DNA of 64,000 bases, from the NCBI GenBank assembly GCA_950022295.1, contig OX465598.1, positions 6,014,001 through 6,078,000 of the forward strand, in the 5' to 3' direction. The translations under genes were made by a program, and so were the position numbers. The notes below the pieces were generated by a model that saw only the letters and a program-made list of their open reading frames with translations, made no database searches and was not told the DNA's origin. This stretch comes from Bromus sterilis. Taxonomy: Eukaryota; Streptophyta; Magnoliopsida; Poales; Poaceae. Positions 45,493-56,900 of the stretch are shown here, in pieces (position 1 is the stretch's first letter; every line of letters starts with the position of its first letter).

Positions 45493-46149
45493 ATGGCCGA
45501 TGATGAGGAGGGCAACGAGCGTTGGTAAACCGAGCTTGATCCCGCCTACGACAAAAAAAACACCATGGTCGTGTTATCGAGAATGACAAGGTAATAATCA
45601 AAGCAACCGTTAAATGCATATTGTTTAGTATTTTAGATGGTGATCATTTTGTGAATCTCATTTCAGATGTTGGAGCCATTCCGAATGCGGGCTCACACAA
45701 AGGTTTTGGCATAAGATCCTTGGTTTGACCCTTTCTTCCGCAGAGTTGGTCTTCTAGGTTTTGTGTTGCAGTTCAAGCGTGATCCGCCAGTTTTTTTTTA
45801 TAGAAAGACTGTAAGGGAACCCATCACAGTTTAATAGGTGCAACAAACCCTAAATTGCAAGTACTGTGCCTTGAACCTGAGTGGGAAGGCATCAGCCCCT
45901 TCCGGCCACTAGGCTATGCCTTAGTCTGCGCGTGATCCGCCAATGTATAACCATTCGACTCTCTCAGCCTTGGTTGATCGATGGACGCCAGAGACACACA
46001 ATTTCCACCTCCCTTGTGGCGAGATGACTGTTACCCTCCAGGACTTTGCCATGATCACTACACTTCCCATCAACAGGCTTCCTCTCATCGGCACTGTGGA
46101 GAAAAGAAACCAGCATTTGAGGGCTACCGGTCTCCATACAACATCCTAA
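45493..46149 (+). pseudogene. Plant mobile domain (MAIN-like) pseudogene
   Basis: Exon 1 45493-45590 (ADDEEGNERW then a TAA), GT-AG intron 45591-45666, exon 2 from 45667. Exon 2 reads LEPFRMRAHTKVLA, a TAA, DPWFDPFFRRVGLLGFVLQFKRDPP, is cut by a SINE (45790-45929), and resumes MYNHSTLSALVDRWTPETHNFHLPCGEMTVTL to about 46110. This is the start of the plant mobile domain (aminotransferase-like, PF10536), found both in host MAIN-type genes and in plant transposons. Two nonsense codons, a run of eight A's with a shifted frame near 45552, and the SINE show it is dead. Only the first quarter or so of the domain remains. Confidence 0.8.
45790..45929 (-). mobile_element. tRNA-type SINE with 13-bp target-site duplication
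   Basis: About 140 bp flanked by GCGTGATCCGCCA on both sides (45777-45789 and 45930-45942). On the minus strand an A box (TAGCCTAGTGG, 45916-45906) and a B box-like GGTTCAAGGC (45877-45868) form a tRNA-type RNA polymerase III promoter about 30 bases apart, and the element ends in an A-rich tail (TATAAAAAAAAAA) at the left border. The structure is that of a grass SINE. I cannot assign the family. Confidence 0.88.
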
Positions 46150-46822
46150 TAGTGTTTGCCTTCGCCTTCCATGTGTTTCCCATACTTGAGTGGCATCCGT
46201 ACTTACTTTCCAAAGTACGCATTAAGTAGTTCACCCTCACGGTTGCATCACAAGAAATTTCCTTCATCAGCTTGTAGCCAAGGAATTCAGACGTCAGCTG
46301 ACGATGTCCATGAATGAGATCTTCCTGAGTGACTTCCGGGTAGTTGTGAGTGGCTACACAAATTTTTAACACCCATTGCATGGTTTCCAGAATTTTTCTT
46401 CCACGGACCTTCCATTTGCATCCTTCTTTCTCACATTTCATAGTGTAACACAATTTTTTGTTTGAGTGAGCAACAATGAATGGCCTATGATTTCTAATGG
46501 CATACTCACTCAACCACGTCTTGAACTCTTCCAAATTTCCAAACTTCACACCCTTCTTCAAATAAGCATTCTCAACCTCATCCTTATCTTTAGGGTCGCA
46601 TGGTTTGGGGCAAGGTATAGCCTCAATCACCGCTATTCTCATGCCACCATCAACTGTGGCATATTTCGCAAGACTAAGATCACTAAGCAACGGTGTCCTC
46701 TTTTGCTTCCCCGACAACTCGAAGAATAATTCATTTTCTTTATCCGTGAATCCATCCTCATCGAATTCTTCTTCCAGACCCTCATCATCTAAGTCAAAGG
46801 TGTAGTTTGCTAGCATGAACAT
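46124..46822 (-). pseudogene. MuDR/MULE transposase, N-terminal fragment
   Basis: The minus-strand ORF begins with an acidic leader (YTFDLDDEGLEEEFDEDGF, then FFELSGKQKRTPLL), followed by VDGGMRIAVIEAIPCP, YLKKGVKFGNLEEFKTWLS, CEKEGCKWKVRGR, HNYPEV, SEFLGYKLMKEIS and ARVNYLMR-like motifs. These are the usual order in plant MULE transposases: the MuDR N-terminal DNA-binding domain (PF03108) and the start of the linker to the catalytic core. The DDE core, SWIM zinc finger and terminal inverted repeats are absent. It lies tail-to-tail with the plant-mobile-domain fragment, and the last codons near 46124-46150 are probably not original. Confidence 0.85.
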
Positions 46823-49459
46823 GAAACTGGTAAGTCTAAAAATGCACTAGTCTTGTAGCATTGAGAAGAAAGTGCTAGGGAGAGGCAGTGTCCATTTGCT
46901 GATGTTTTATGAGATGCACACTTGAATCCTTATTGAAGCTTGTATGTTAGTTTTGTTTCACCAGTGTTGTAGTTCCTGACTGAGAACTCATGTAGAATTA
47001 GTCTCAATCAGGTAGACTTAAAACAATTTAATTTTTGTGTTCATGAAGATAAATAGGGCTCAACTCGATCAATTTATGTGTTCATGAAGATTTATCTAAA
47101 TTTGTTCATGAAATACGTTGATCGGGACTAATAGGGTAGCAACAAATTTTTGTTCTATGGTCTTATAATTTGATGGCTTTTGTGATGGTTGAGCTTCTCT
47201 TTTGTAATGTGGGTTTCCAGGGTCAGTCAAAGAGAGAGATACAAATTCCAATGTTCATGTTTACTTAGTGTAACTCTGAATCTTGGCTAACTGAATTCTT
47301 GTCTTTATGTGAATCAATCTACGGCAGATGTGAATGATGTTATAGCAATGTATGAAATAATTTTGTTTAGGGTTGTTAAGTCTTTTAAATTGTCATGTCG
47401 CCGATATGTTCTTATTTTGATAGAGACCCGCCCCTTGTATTCTTGTAGAGATTGAAGAGGTTCATCCATGTTGTGATCCAGTTGTGACACCTGACTTCGG
47501 TAATGTACACAAGCACTTTGGCCTCTTAACCTTGTTGTGACACCTAACTTCAGTAAAGTAGACCTAACATTTTTATTGCTGAACGTTATTTTATGTGCAG
47601 AGTTTAGAGAAGCTCTATTATTAGACCGTTATCGAGTTGCCTCCATCGTTATTAAACAAAATGAAACATTTTTATCCACTTATAGGTGGCATGTTGGGTA
47701 ATTTGTGTCAACTCTCAGGGCAAATCTTATGACAGACGAACAAAATCGGAGAAACGTTATTTCCTTTATTATTAGATAGATAAAAAATTTAAATATATTT
47801 TTTACCTCGTCATAACTCATCAAGTGATTAATGTATATTATCATTATTGGCTATATTATTTAATAACTATTCTTGTACAACTAGCAACTTCAACAAACTA
47901 ACAATAATCATTTATATCAAGGTAAAAATTATCATACGGTTCTCATATTTATCATTAAGAGTATTTTCATGGCTTATGACTAATTGCATCATAATGATGC
48001 AGAGGCTAGGGGTGATCCTCCATTTATAAGAAAAGTATTTGTATGGCTTAACTTAATTTGTATATATAAAGAAAACCAATATTTTCACATTATTCCACCA
48101 ATTCATATATGCCCCCAAATGTATTATAGTATGTCATTTATGTATCATTTTCCGTGGGTAGTTAAATATCTATAGAACCTGGTAGAGTACTTTACGAGTA
48201 TACATGCATGTTTATTAAATAACTTGGTAGAGATATATGGAGTTGAAGACAATTAAGTGTAGGTGAAACTAAATACATATTTCAAAAGCATATTGACGAG
48301 ATTATACTATCGGATAGGTCCGTGCAGAAACAAGATTTACTAAAGGGCTCAAGCCCATTAAGAACAACTAAGTCTAAGATCATTTGACTCAGATAAACCT
48401 CTAGTCGGTTATTCATTAGGAATACCCTCAATTGGTACCTTACCTCAATCAGTCTGGTTACAGTGATTCCACTCGGTACCAAAGGGCATCCAACAAACTT
48501 TCAAAGGATGGGAATCGACATGGCATAAATAAAGGCATTACCACAATCTATGGTGTAAAGTTAATATGTCAGTTACAGTTTATAGTGGATCACTAGCACA
48601 TGTAACAACTCATTCATTTGCAACCCCTCCAAAGCAAACTCTATACAAGCTTTCGAGGGAAACTGAAATAAAGGTTGGACACTCTGTAATCTTACACGCA
48701 CAAAGCAAAAACACCCTCCCAATGAGATAGACTAGGGTTGTTACCTCATCTTTATGGGGCCTGAACATGTATACCTTTGTGTGTGTTACACTTGTGTCGT
48801 GACGGGTCAAACTCCTTTCTACCCCATATCTCACTGTCAGATTTTGAACCATGACATGCATGAAGTGTCAAATAATAATATGTTGCTAGATCCCATCTTA
48901 CAAGCAATGTCACCCATAGTATGTCCCCGAGTCCCCTCTTTCGTTCTCACTTAAAAAAAACAAAAAAGGAATACTCTCTAATTTGCAATAAATTACCTTT
49001 GCTTGCCACATGCTTGACTTAGTGACCAATAGCTCAATTTTATATTTCTATCTTTCTCTTTCTGCCCATCTATCTCTCGTGCAATGATGTCATGTAAATG
49101 CATAGTGTGAAATCGTACCACTCTCTTAAATATCACTCTGGAGTGCCAAACCAATTGAAGAGAAGGAGGCCAATGTTATTACGAGTGTTTCTATCGCACA
49201 CGAGATGTCACAAGTTTTGTGTGAGTTGACTGTGTTGATATTTGCAAGGATTCTTATGATTGTGATGATTGATGAATAATTGTGGGGTAATATAAAGTCA
49301 CTTATTATTCCTTTGCATCGAAGCAAGAGAGGTTTAGAAAAGGTTGGATTTGGATGATATTATTAAAAAACATGTGAAGTTGATTGTATTAGCGAGGAGG
49401 TATTGGAATTTTACTTCTTTTTTCTGAACATGAATTCTCTATTATGGGCCTTAAGAAGG
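46823..49459. other. AT-rich intergenic DNA
   Basis: No gene recognised. A local repeat, GTTGTGACACCTRACTTC.GTAA (about 47490 and 47534), is visible. The ORFs of 60-85 codons have no domain-like features. Confidence 0.45.
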
Positions 49460-50062
49460 TTCGAGAGACGATTGCCATTACTGCCTGGTATTTATGGTGG
49501 GGCGTAAACTAGTTCATAAGGAGAAAATGCAAGAAGTTTCTCATATTGCTTTAGACATTCGTGCTTTGATGGCTAATCTTGTCAATGCTTCTTCTCCAAA
49601 AGCCATTATGAAAAGAGAGGTATATATGGATTTGCCCAGGTTTTCTAAAACTTAACGTGGATTCTTCGTTTGGTCGGACTTGCTTAGGGGAACGATTGAG
49701 GCGGTCCTGGTGGATGATAAAGGACAATTTCTTGCCGAGTAGGGGCGAAAAGATTGAGTGGTGTACGGATGTCTTGAGGTTGAGGCTTTGGTTCTTCGAT
49801 TCAGTCTATCTCTTGCTCAAAAGTTAGGATGCAATTGTCTCGTTATTAAATCTGACAAATAATTTGGAGGTCGTTGATATCATGAAGGATGAAGGGTGAT
49901 TGTCGGGTGCGGTGGCTATAGTACAATTACTTTTAGTGATTTTCCCATTTCTAGGTTCAAGCATTGCAATAGAAGCAAATAAAGTTGCTCATGAGCTCGT
50001 TAAGTTATTTTGTGATTGTTGATTGGTTTGAGGAGCCTTTAATTGAAATTGCACCGAACCTC
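49460..50062 (+). pseudogene. Decayed RNase H-like (RVT_3/LINE-type) fragment
   Basis: Across several frames and stops the plus strand keeps the landmarks of the plant RNase H-like domain that ends many LINE reverse transcriptases: ITAWYLWWGR, KLNVDSSFG (first Asp, about 49648), EAVLVDDKGQFLAE, VEALVLRFSLSLA (Glu), CLVIKSDN (second Asp), and REANKVAHELVK (final motif, about 49970). At least four stops and several frameshifts separate them. No reverse transcriptase core was found next to it, so this is either a LINE tail or a solo RNase H-like pseudogene. Confidence 0.6.
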
Positions 50063-50066
50063 TGAT

Positions 50067-51190
50067 GTCCTGCAAGAGTACAAAGTGATCATAGCTCTTT
50101 CGTGGTAAATAGAGTATTGATCCCACAGGGAGCGGAAAAGGAAGACACTACAAGTCTCGTAATTGTGTTGTCAATTACAAAGTTCTATACACCCAAACCA
50201 TAGTTTGGAAAGAGCTTAGTCTATAAGTTGCTATGAAACAAGATAAAAAGGTGTATTAACTAAAGTACAAACGGAAAGGTAAACACTGTAAATAAAATGT
50301 TACTAAGTTAGTAGGGACGATGCTTGAGTAAAAAGTATCCTCAAGGGTGTCGAAATTCTCACTACTAATATGATCTACACAACATCGTTTCAGATCACTA
50401 GCTACTTTTATGTGTCAAAGTGAGCCGTTCCCGGTAGAGATACACGCTACACACGATAGTTTAAACACATACATCACTAACGTAATTTTCCCATATCGGT
50501 TATCACTATAATAAGGGTTTTACCGTGAACGCGGCCATACTTGGGTTTCCCTGAACTCCCCTTCCACTTTGCAAAGATGTGGAAGAGAGAATATTACTCT
50601 TGCATTTTTACCTCTACATCCTAACCTCTACCTTGGTAGTAGTATGCTCTACGACCGTCACAATGATAATGCAAGAGTAGGCCTTCTCTCAAACATTCAT
50701 AAATGCTATTAACTTGAACATAAACAAAAAATATATTGATTTCACATATGGATTCTATTCAAATCATACAAAAGTCAATCCAATTCCTCAAGAACAAAAA
50801 CAACTACTCAAACATAGAAACATGATACATAGAAGAGAAGGTCAAGTTACAAGTCGACATGGAGCCGATGAAGGAAGAAGGCATGGTGGTCATGAAGGTG
50901 ACGCCGATGACAGTGGTGATGGAGATGGGGGCACGTACGTTGGTGAAGATGGCACTGGCCTCAGCGTGGTGGAGTTCCTCTCCTTCCCTCAGCGTTGGCC
51001 CTTCTTCAAGGTGTCCTTGGAGCAACAATATATGTGGATGACGCCGACGTGATGGTGTTGTGGACGAATATGATTATTGCTTGACGTTTAGGGTTGGAGG
51101 CGTATATATAAAGGGTCTCCTTGGGTCTTGTCCGTTGATGTAGACTCCTTCCCCTTCATTCAAGGGTTATGAATGAGTTAAATCCCATCT
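50067..51190 (-). repeat. LTR-like degenerate sequence
   Basis: It starts TGATGTCCTGCAAGAGTAC right after the RNase H fragment and includes ATTGATCCCACAGGGAGCG and a region near 50830-51060 resembling the antisense patch of TGAT-type gypsy LTRs. A TATATATAAAGGG near 51100-51112 lies where the LTR promoter would be in the opposite sense to the TGATGTCC end. No second copy, TSD or clear right end, so a diverged solo LTR is only a suggestion. Confidence 0.35.
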
Positions 51191-51850
51191 GTATATATAC
51201 AACTCTAACAGTAGAGGGGGGAGGAGGAGGGTGACCCCATGATCTTGGCGGATGCCCAAGAGGAGGATGCGATGACAGTTGACACCGTGGTCAATGGGGC
51301 AGACGACCTTTTCTCCATGTTGGGGATAGAGGAGCAATTCCGCCTCTCGCTAGTGAACGAGCACCACACGATGAAGGCCCAACTGAAAGCAAAGAGCGCA
51401 GCTATCACAATCATGATGATCCTCTTTGCGTATTCGTAAGTCGTTCCAAGAATCGATCGTTCTATGCATCCGTGCGAGCGCCGTAGGATCCGCATTGACG
51501 ACGCGCGACCCGTCATCCATTTCATATAGTTAGAGGACTAGGACGACGAGGCTCTTTCACTGCCTCCCATGCTCGCCACGATGTCATGAATTGGGCCCGC
51601 CGTCAATGATGATGAACACCGCCGCTCTCTCCATTTTAAATTAGATGCCTTTCATTTGTTCACATATGTATGCAGACATGAAAGTCATCTAATTTAAAAC
51701 AAGAGAATAATAGAGTTAGTTGTTTTTAGTCCCTGAATACAATTTTTTTGAGGGGTAGTCCCTGAATACCTTTTTTTTTTAGCGGGAGAGCGTGCACATT
51801 CCACTCGAGGGAATCAACCCTTGCCCAAAGTGGATCGTGAAAATCGAGCA
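51191..51850. other. Intergenic DNA with a short ORF
   Basis: A 66-codon plus-strand ORF at 51239-51439 (MILADAQEEDAMTVDTVVNGADDL...) has no recognised domain, and the opposite strand is open over the same stretch, so it may be chance or a gene fragment. The downstream 150 bases are the likely upstream promoter region of the MBD gene. Confidence 0.35.
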
Positions 51851-51929
51851 GTGTGGATCAGGACCGGAATATTTTACCTCGCTGGCGGAACGGGGGGACG
51901 GACACCTGGCATCCATTCCAATTCCATCG

Positions 51930-52153
51930 CCACTGTGGTCGGGTCACTCGGTCAGTCAGAGTGACGAGATCACCCGAGCCAAGCGTGCTCGCTGTCTCGT
52001 CGTCCTCGCTCGCGAAAAGTCAGTCCCCCCACTCCTCTTCCTCCTCCTCCCCCCCACACCACCGCCTCCTCCGCTAACCCTAGCCGTCGCCCCGCCGTGG
52101 AACCAAGGAGGACTGCAGATCCCGCCCCTCGCCGCGGTGCGGGAAAGACGACG
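51930..52153 (+). other. 5' UTR exon of the MBD gene (inferred)
   Basis: A CT-rich, GC-rich stretch containing CTCCTCTTCCTCCTCCTCC and AACCCTAGCCG ends GACGACG|GTACGTAC at 52153-52154, a good donor. The next plausible acceptor on this strand with the right context is TTGCTGCAG at 53797, directly before the uORF and the MBD start. No in-frame link to the coding exons is needed. The transcription start is not visible. Confidence 0.6.
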
Positions 52154-52860
52154 GTACGTACGCACGCGAGCCCTCCTCCTCAATCTCCTCGTCCTCCCTG
52201 GCCCCGGCAAACGCGCGGCGGCCCGATTCGCGGGGTTCTCTGGTTTGGTTTCTCGGGGTTATGGGGGCGGCGACTGGCGGGGCACGGCGGCCTCCAGCGC
52301 GCTCGGTTTCTCGCGGTCGATAGGTGATTCGGGCCGGAGGTGTGCTGTTGTGTAGGCTCCCAGTGGACGCGAGGAGTGGATTGGCTTGTAGTATTGGTGC
52401 CTGCCTGCCTGCCTGGTCTAAGAAATCCGACTAGACTCAGCTCGGGATGCGGCCATCCGATCCCACCCATTGTCCACCTTTTTGTATGTGTCCTGTTTCT
52501 CCTTGTGCTAGGAGTTGCGCAGGAATAATGGTCAGCCAGCCAGTCGTCCAGAAACCAAGATCCGCGTCGCCTTAAGGTTCTCGCTCATCTTTTCGGAATG
52601 TTCGTTGTCGATTAGTGTGATGAAAACGGAATGTCTTTGGTGATGTAGTAGCCCCACCGGTGACCGTTGTCCGTTGAGATTGGAATGGATAGGTTGTGTC
52701 GTTGCTCATTCGTGCTAAGAGACAAGCGGGTGGCGTGCGTGGTAGTACATATCAAATTAAGCACCGACGGAGGTCCTAGGTTACATAGCTGGATATTCTC
52801 CGTGTGCCGTTACGGTGTTTACGTGGCCGCCTCTGGTGGCGGTTTAGTGTATCGATGGTT

Positions 52861-53490
52861 GTGAGAAGATGATTTTGTCATGGTTGGTGCCTCCAATCAA
52901 AAGAGAGCCCCCACTTTCGAGTGATTTCACCCTTAAAATGGTTTCCTCTTTTTCTTGTATGTACCACCATTAGGAATGTATAAAAATCAGCATTAATTAG
53001 TGTATTGACGCATACGTGAAGATAATTTTGTCGTGGAAGTGCTCCCATGTTGTGTGTCATATCATGGTTGGTGCCTCCAGTCCAAAGCGAGCCCCCACTT
53101 TCGGGTGATTTCGCCATCTTAAAATGATTTCCTCTTTTTCTTGTATGTGCCACCAATAGGAATGTATAATAACCGGCATTAATTAGTGTATCGACACATA
53201 CGTGAAGATAATTTTGTCGTGGAGGTGCTCCCATGTCGTGTGCCATATCATGGTTGGTGCCTCCAGTCCAAAGCGAGCCCCCACTTTCGAGCGATTTCGC
53301 CATCTTAAAATGATTTCCTCTTTTTCTTGTATGTGCCACCAATAGGAATGTACAATAATCGGCATTAATTAGTGTATCGACACATATGTGAAGATAATTT
53401 TGTTGTGGAGGTGCTCCCATGTCGTGTGCCATATCATGGTTGGTGCCTCCAATCCAAAGCGAGCCACCACTTTCGGGCGATTTCGCCAAC
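52861..53490. repeat. 184-186-bp tandem array in intron 1 of the MBD gene
   Basis: Unit starts (TGGTTGGTGCCTCCA) at 52881, 53065, 53251 and 53437; the last stops near 53490, and a shortened unit precedes the first. Because 186 is divisible by three, the minus strand stays open through the array (53489-52878, 203 codons, a 62-residue repeat including GGSLWTGGTNHDMAHDMG). I treat that frame as a consequence of the repeat. Confidence 0.92.
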
Positions 53491-53798
53491 TGAATGGATC
53501 GGTGGGAGTAGATTATTAGCTAGTTATAGACTTGGCAACATGCCGCTCATTAGTATTTGGATAAAACAAATGTGACGTGGCTATTGACGACTGCGGATCT
53601 TACTCCATTAGCATCAACGGAGATATATACAAGGAGAATTATTATGGGCCACATCGGCTAAACTGCTAAAGCCTTAAGCATGTAGTAACTTGAAATGTCC
53701 TCAGTTAATTGGATAAAAGTATACTTAGCGATATAGTCTCATAACATTATATCTGCCCTTTATACATGCTCATTTGTTTTTTCAAAAATTGCTGCAGG

Positions 53799-53894
53799 AT
53801 GACATCATCATTTCCTCATGTGGCCACAGAAACATTTATGCATTTGTTTTGCTGTGCAATTGCCAATTGGACAGATCTTCGTGAATTGAAGTAA
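53799..53894 (+). CDS. Upstream ORF (31 codons) before the MBD start
   Basis: ATG at 53799, one base after the AG acceptor at 53797, through TAA at 53892-53894. The next ATG, the proposed MBD start, is seven bases further (53902). An uORF so placed would be expected to lower translation of the main ORF, or to act through reinitiation. The peptide (MTSSFPHVATETFMHLFCC...) is not recognised. Confidence 0.5.
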   Translation: MTSSFPHVATETFMHLFCCAIANWTDLRELK

Positions 53895-53901
53895 CACCGT
53901 T

Positions 53902-56900
53902 ATGCATTCTGGCGGAAGCTCGCGTTCTACAACTAGAAGTGGCCTTGTCAGGGGAGAGAATATCAGGGATCACAGCAACAGTTCATCTTCTAGAACAAGT
54001 AGGATTTCCAGGGGAAGCAGCATCATGGGTCCCAACAAGGGACCGTGTTCTAAAACACAAAGTGGGCTTGTCAGGTTAAACAATGTTGTGGATTCCGGTG
54101 AGGGTTCATCTTCTAAAGCACAAAGTGGGCTTGTTATGGTAAACAACACTGTGGATTGCAACGATGGTCCTTCTTCTAGAACACGAAGTGGGCTTGTTAG
54201 GGCAAACAATATCACGGATTCCAGCAAGGGTTCGTACTCTACAACACAAAGTGGGCTTGTTGGAGAAAACATTGCCATGGATTCCAACGATAGTTCATGT
54301 TCTAAAACACAAAGTGAAGTTGTTAGAGGAAACACCGCCGTGGATTCCAATGATGGCTCATGTTCTAAAACGCGGAGTGGACTTGTTAGGGGAAACATTG
54401 CTATGGATTTCAATGAAGATCCATCTTCTAAAACACGAAGTGGGCTTGTTAGAGGAAAAACTGCTATGGATACCCCTAAGGATTCATGTTCTAGAAGACA
54501 AAGTGGGCGTCTTAGAAGAAGCCCCACTTCTAAGGCATGCAAAGCTCTAAATTCTTCCCTTATTCGTTTGTTTTGGTTGCAATGTAAGTATATAAAAAAC
54601 CCATCACTTCTCTCTTTCTTACTAGGTTGAAAGCAAGGATGAACCAGTCATTAAGGGGCTGCCTGATGGATGTGAAGCAGACAGTGCAGGAAAAAATATA
54701 TCAAATCAGAAGAGTGATCTCGTATGTTGTAATCATCCATTATTTTGTTGCCTTGCATCTGAAACACTATATCTAACTATAATTATATAATTATTCCACC
54801 AGGTGCAAATCAAGGATAGCCCAGACATTAAGGGGCCAGATGGAAGTTGGAAAGAAGACATACCAGTAAAGGATCAATTGAATTACAAGAGTGATGAGGT
54901 ATTCTACAATGTATTTTCTCTCTCTTTCCTGCTGTATCTAATGACTATGTCTGACTCATTCCATTACTAGGTTCAAAGCAGGGTTGAACCAGTCATGAAG
55001 GGGCCTGATGGGTCGTGGAAAGAAGAAAGCTCCAGCAAGAATGAATCAAGCCACATGACTGATTTGGTATGCTGCTGTACTATTTTCCGCTCCACTCTGT
55101 CTAAAACAGTATAGCTAATATGTTATAATTGTTTCACTACTAGGTCCAAATCAAGGATGAGCTAGCTAAGGGACAGTTGCCTGATGGATGGCGGAGAGAA
55201 TATAGGCCAAGAAAGAAAGGAACTAAGAGTGATCCAGTATGCTGCATTGATCCTTTTTCGCTTGCTCTTTGTCTCTCTGAGTCTTGTCTATCTAAAACAA
55301 TATATGAATATCTAAGCTATTTTAGCCAACCTAGTTTCATTTCGAATTTAAATAATGTATCACCAGCATCCATATCAAAGTGTCATGTTGAACATTGTAC
55401 TACCAGCAAACTATAATACTGGCTGTGCTTCATTTTAATCGAAAGAAATGCATTCTCAACTCCTGCTTATATCATAATTCAGCACTGACTCTTTCAGTCT
55501 TTCATTTCTCCTGCCATGCTTTTACTCTACGTCTATGCAATAGTTATTGTTACTGTAAAATATCCTTGAAGCCAGTAACTGATTACACTTTTAGTCCATC
55601 ATTCTCAAGGACTTCGGTTATTATTATGTAACCGTGTTGATAACAATTAGCTTTGGCCGCGTACTGAGCTGTCTTTTAGTGTTCTGAAGATATACTTGAG
55701 TTTTCCTTGTTATAGAATGCCTCCCAAAAATCCAATTTTCCTTCACATTGTTTTGTGTACTTTTTGTTGAACCATTTGTTTTACCTCTAATTCTTTTGAT
55801 CTCTGCAGTACTACACTGACCCAGTCAATGGTTATGAATTTCGCTCTCTGAAGGCCGTGCAACGTTATCTTGAAACAGGGGACATAAGTAAACGCAGTAA
55901 TAGTCCAAAGAAGAGAACTACCAAGGACATAAGGAAATGCAGTAATAGGCCAAATAAGGAGAGAACTACAAAGGACATAAGTAAATGCAGTAATAGGCCA
56001 AAGAAGAGAACTACCAAGGATGTTTGTATTACACAGAATCAAGATCACGTGAGTTCCTCCTGCAGTTTTCACTTTCTGTAGCTTGCATATTTGTTCCATC
56101 AGAACATAGAAAGAATACAAGTGCTATCTAGCTATCATAATTACCATTCCTTGAACCAATCTCCAGTTAACGACCCTTCTACTCTTGATGGATATTGGCA
56201 AGTTTGTTCCTCGTCATATGGTAATTCTAGGTTGTGTAGTGTGCCACTTTTCAATCGCTCTTGTCCTGGTTGTTCCCTTGTAGAAAGTAGAAATGCTACT
56301 GCGTTTGTGCAGAGAGGTGGCGTAGATCACAGAAGATCATGAAGCTCCGTTACTTTCTGAATGTTAGTTTCATTAGGTAGATCAGATATGAAGGTCATTT
56401 TTTCTGATGGTTACAACTTATTAGATCATTGTGTTAAAATCAGACAAGAAGATCACCAGAACATGCAAGTGCTTTAGAACTTTAGATGTCAGGTATATCA
56501 TAAATCCGTTGGTTTCTGAAATTTATTTTCATTAGATAGATCATGCATTAAAATTTAGGGGATAGGCTAAAGAAAATATCTTCGGCTTTGCTTTTCTTAG
56601 TCTGATGATTCAACTTTTAAACTATTTTGTCAAAATCAGACAGGAACATCATCAGAATACGCAAGACCAGGTACCGCTGATAAAGCTATTCAGTGTGAGT
56701 TACTAACTGAAGAAGGGATCAGGCTACTGTGGGAGGAAAGGCTCAAGACGTATACTCAAAATACAATGTTACCAGTGTCTGAAGTCATAAAACTGATGCA
56801 AAATTATGCGGACAAGGTTGATCCCTTGGAAGACAAGAGCGTGCAACCGGTCTCTCGACAGCGTGCTTCAAGGGGGAAGAAATCTGTTAAAAGAAAAGAA

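Noticed and set aside
45868..45916. tRNA gene
   Set aside because: A and B boxes are present but there is no full cloverleaf, and the A-rich tail with 13-bp TSD shows a SINE.
52878..53489. 203-codon minus-strand ORF with 62-residue repeats
   Set aside because: Produced by a tandem array whose unit is divisible by three; no start context or domain.
53970..54550. 190-codon minus-strand ORF and 128-codon plus-strand ORF (54164-54550) over the 60-bp repeats
   Set aside because: Repeats divisible by three keep alternative frames open; the 53902 frame leads into the MBD gene region.
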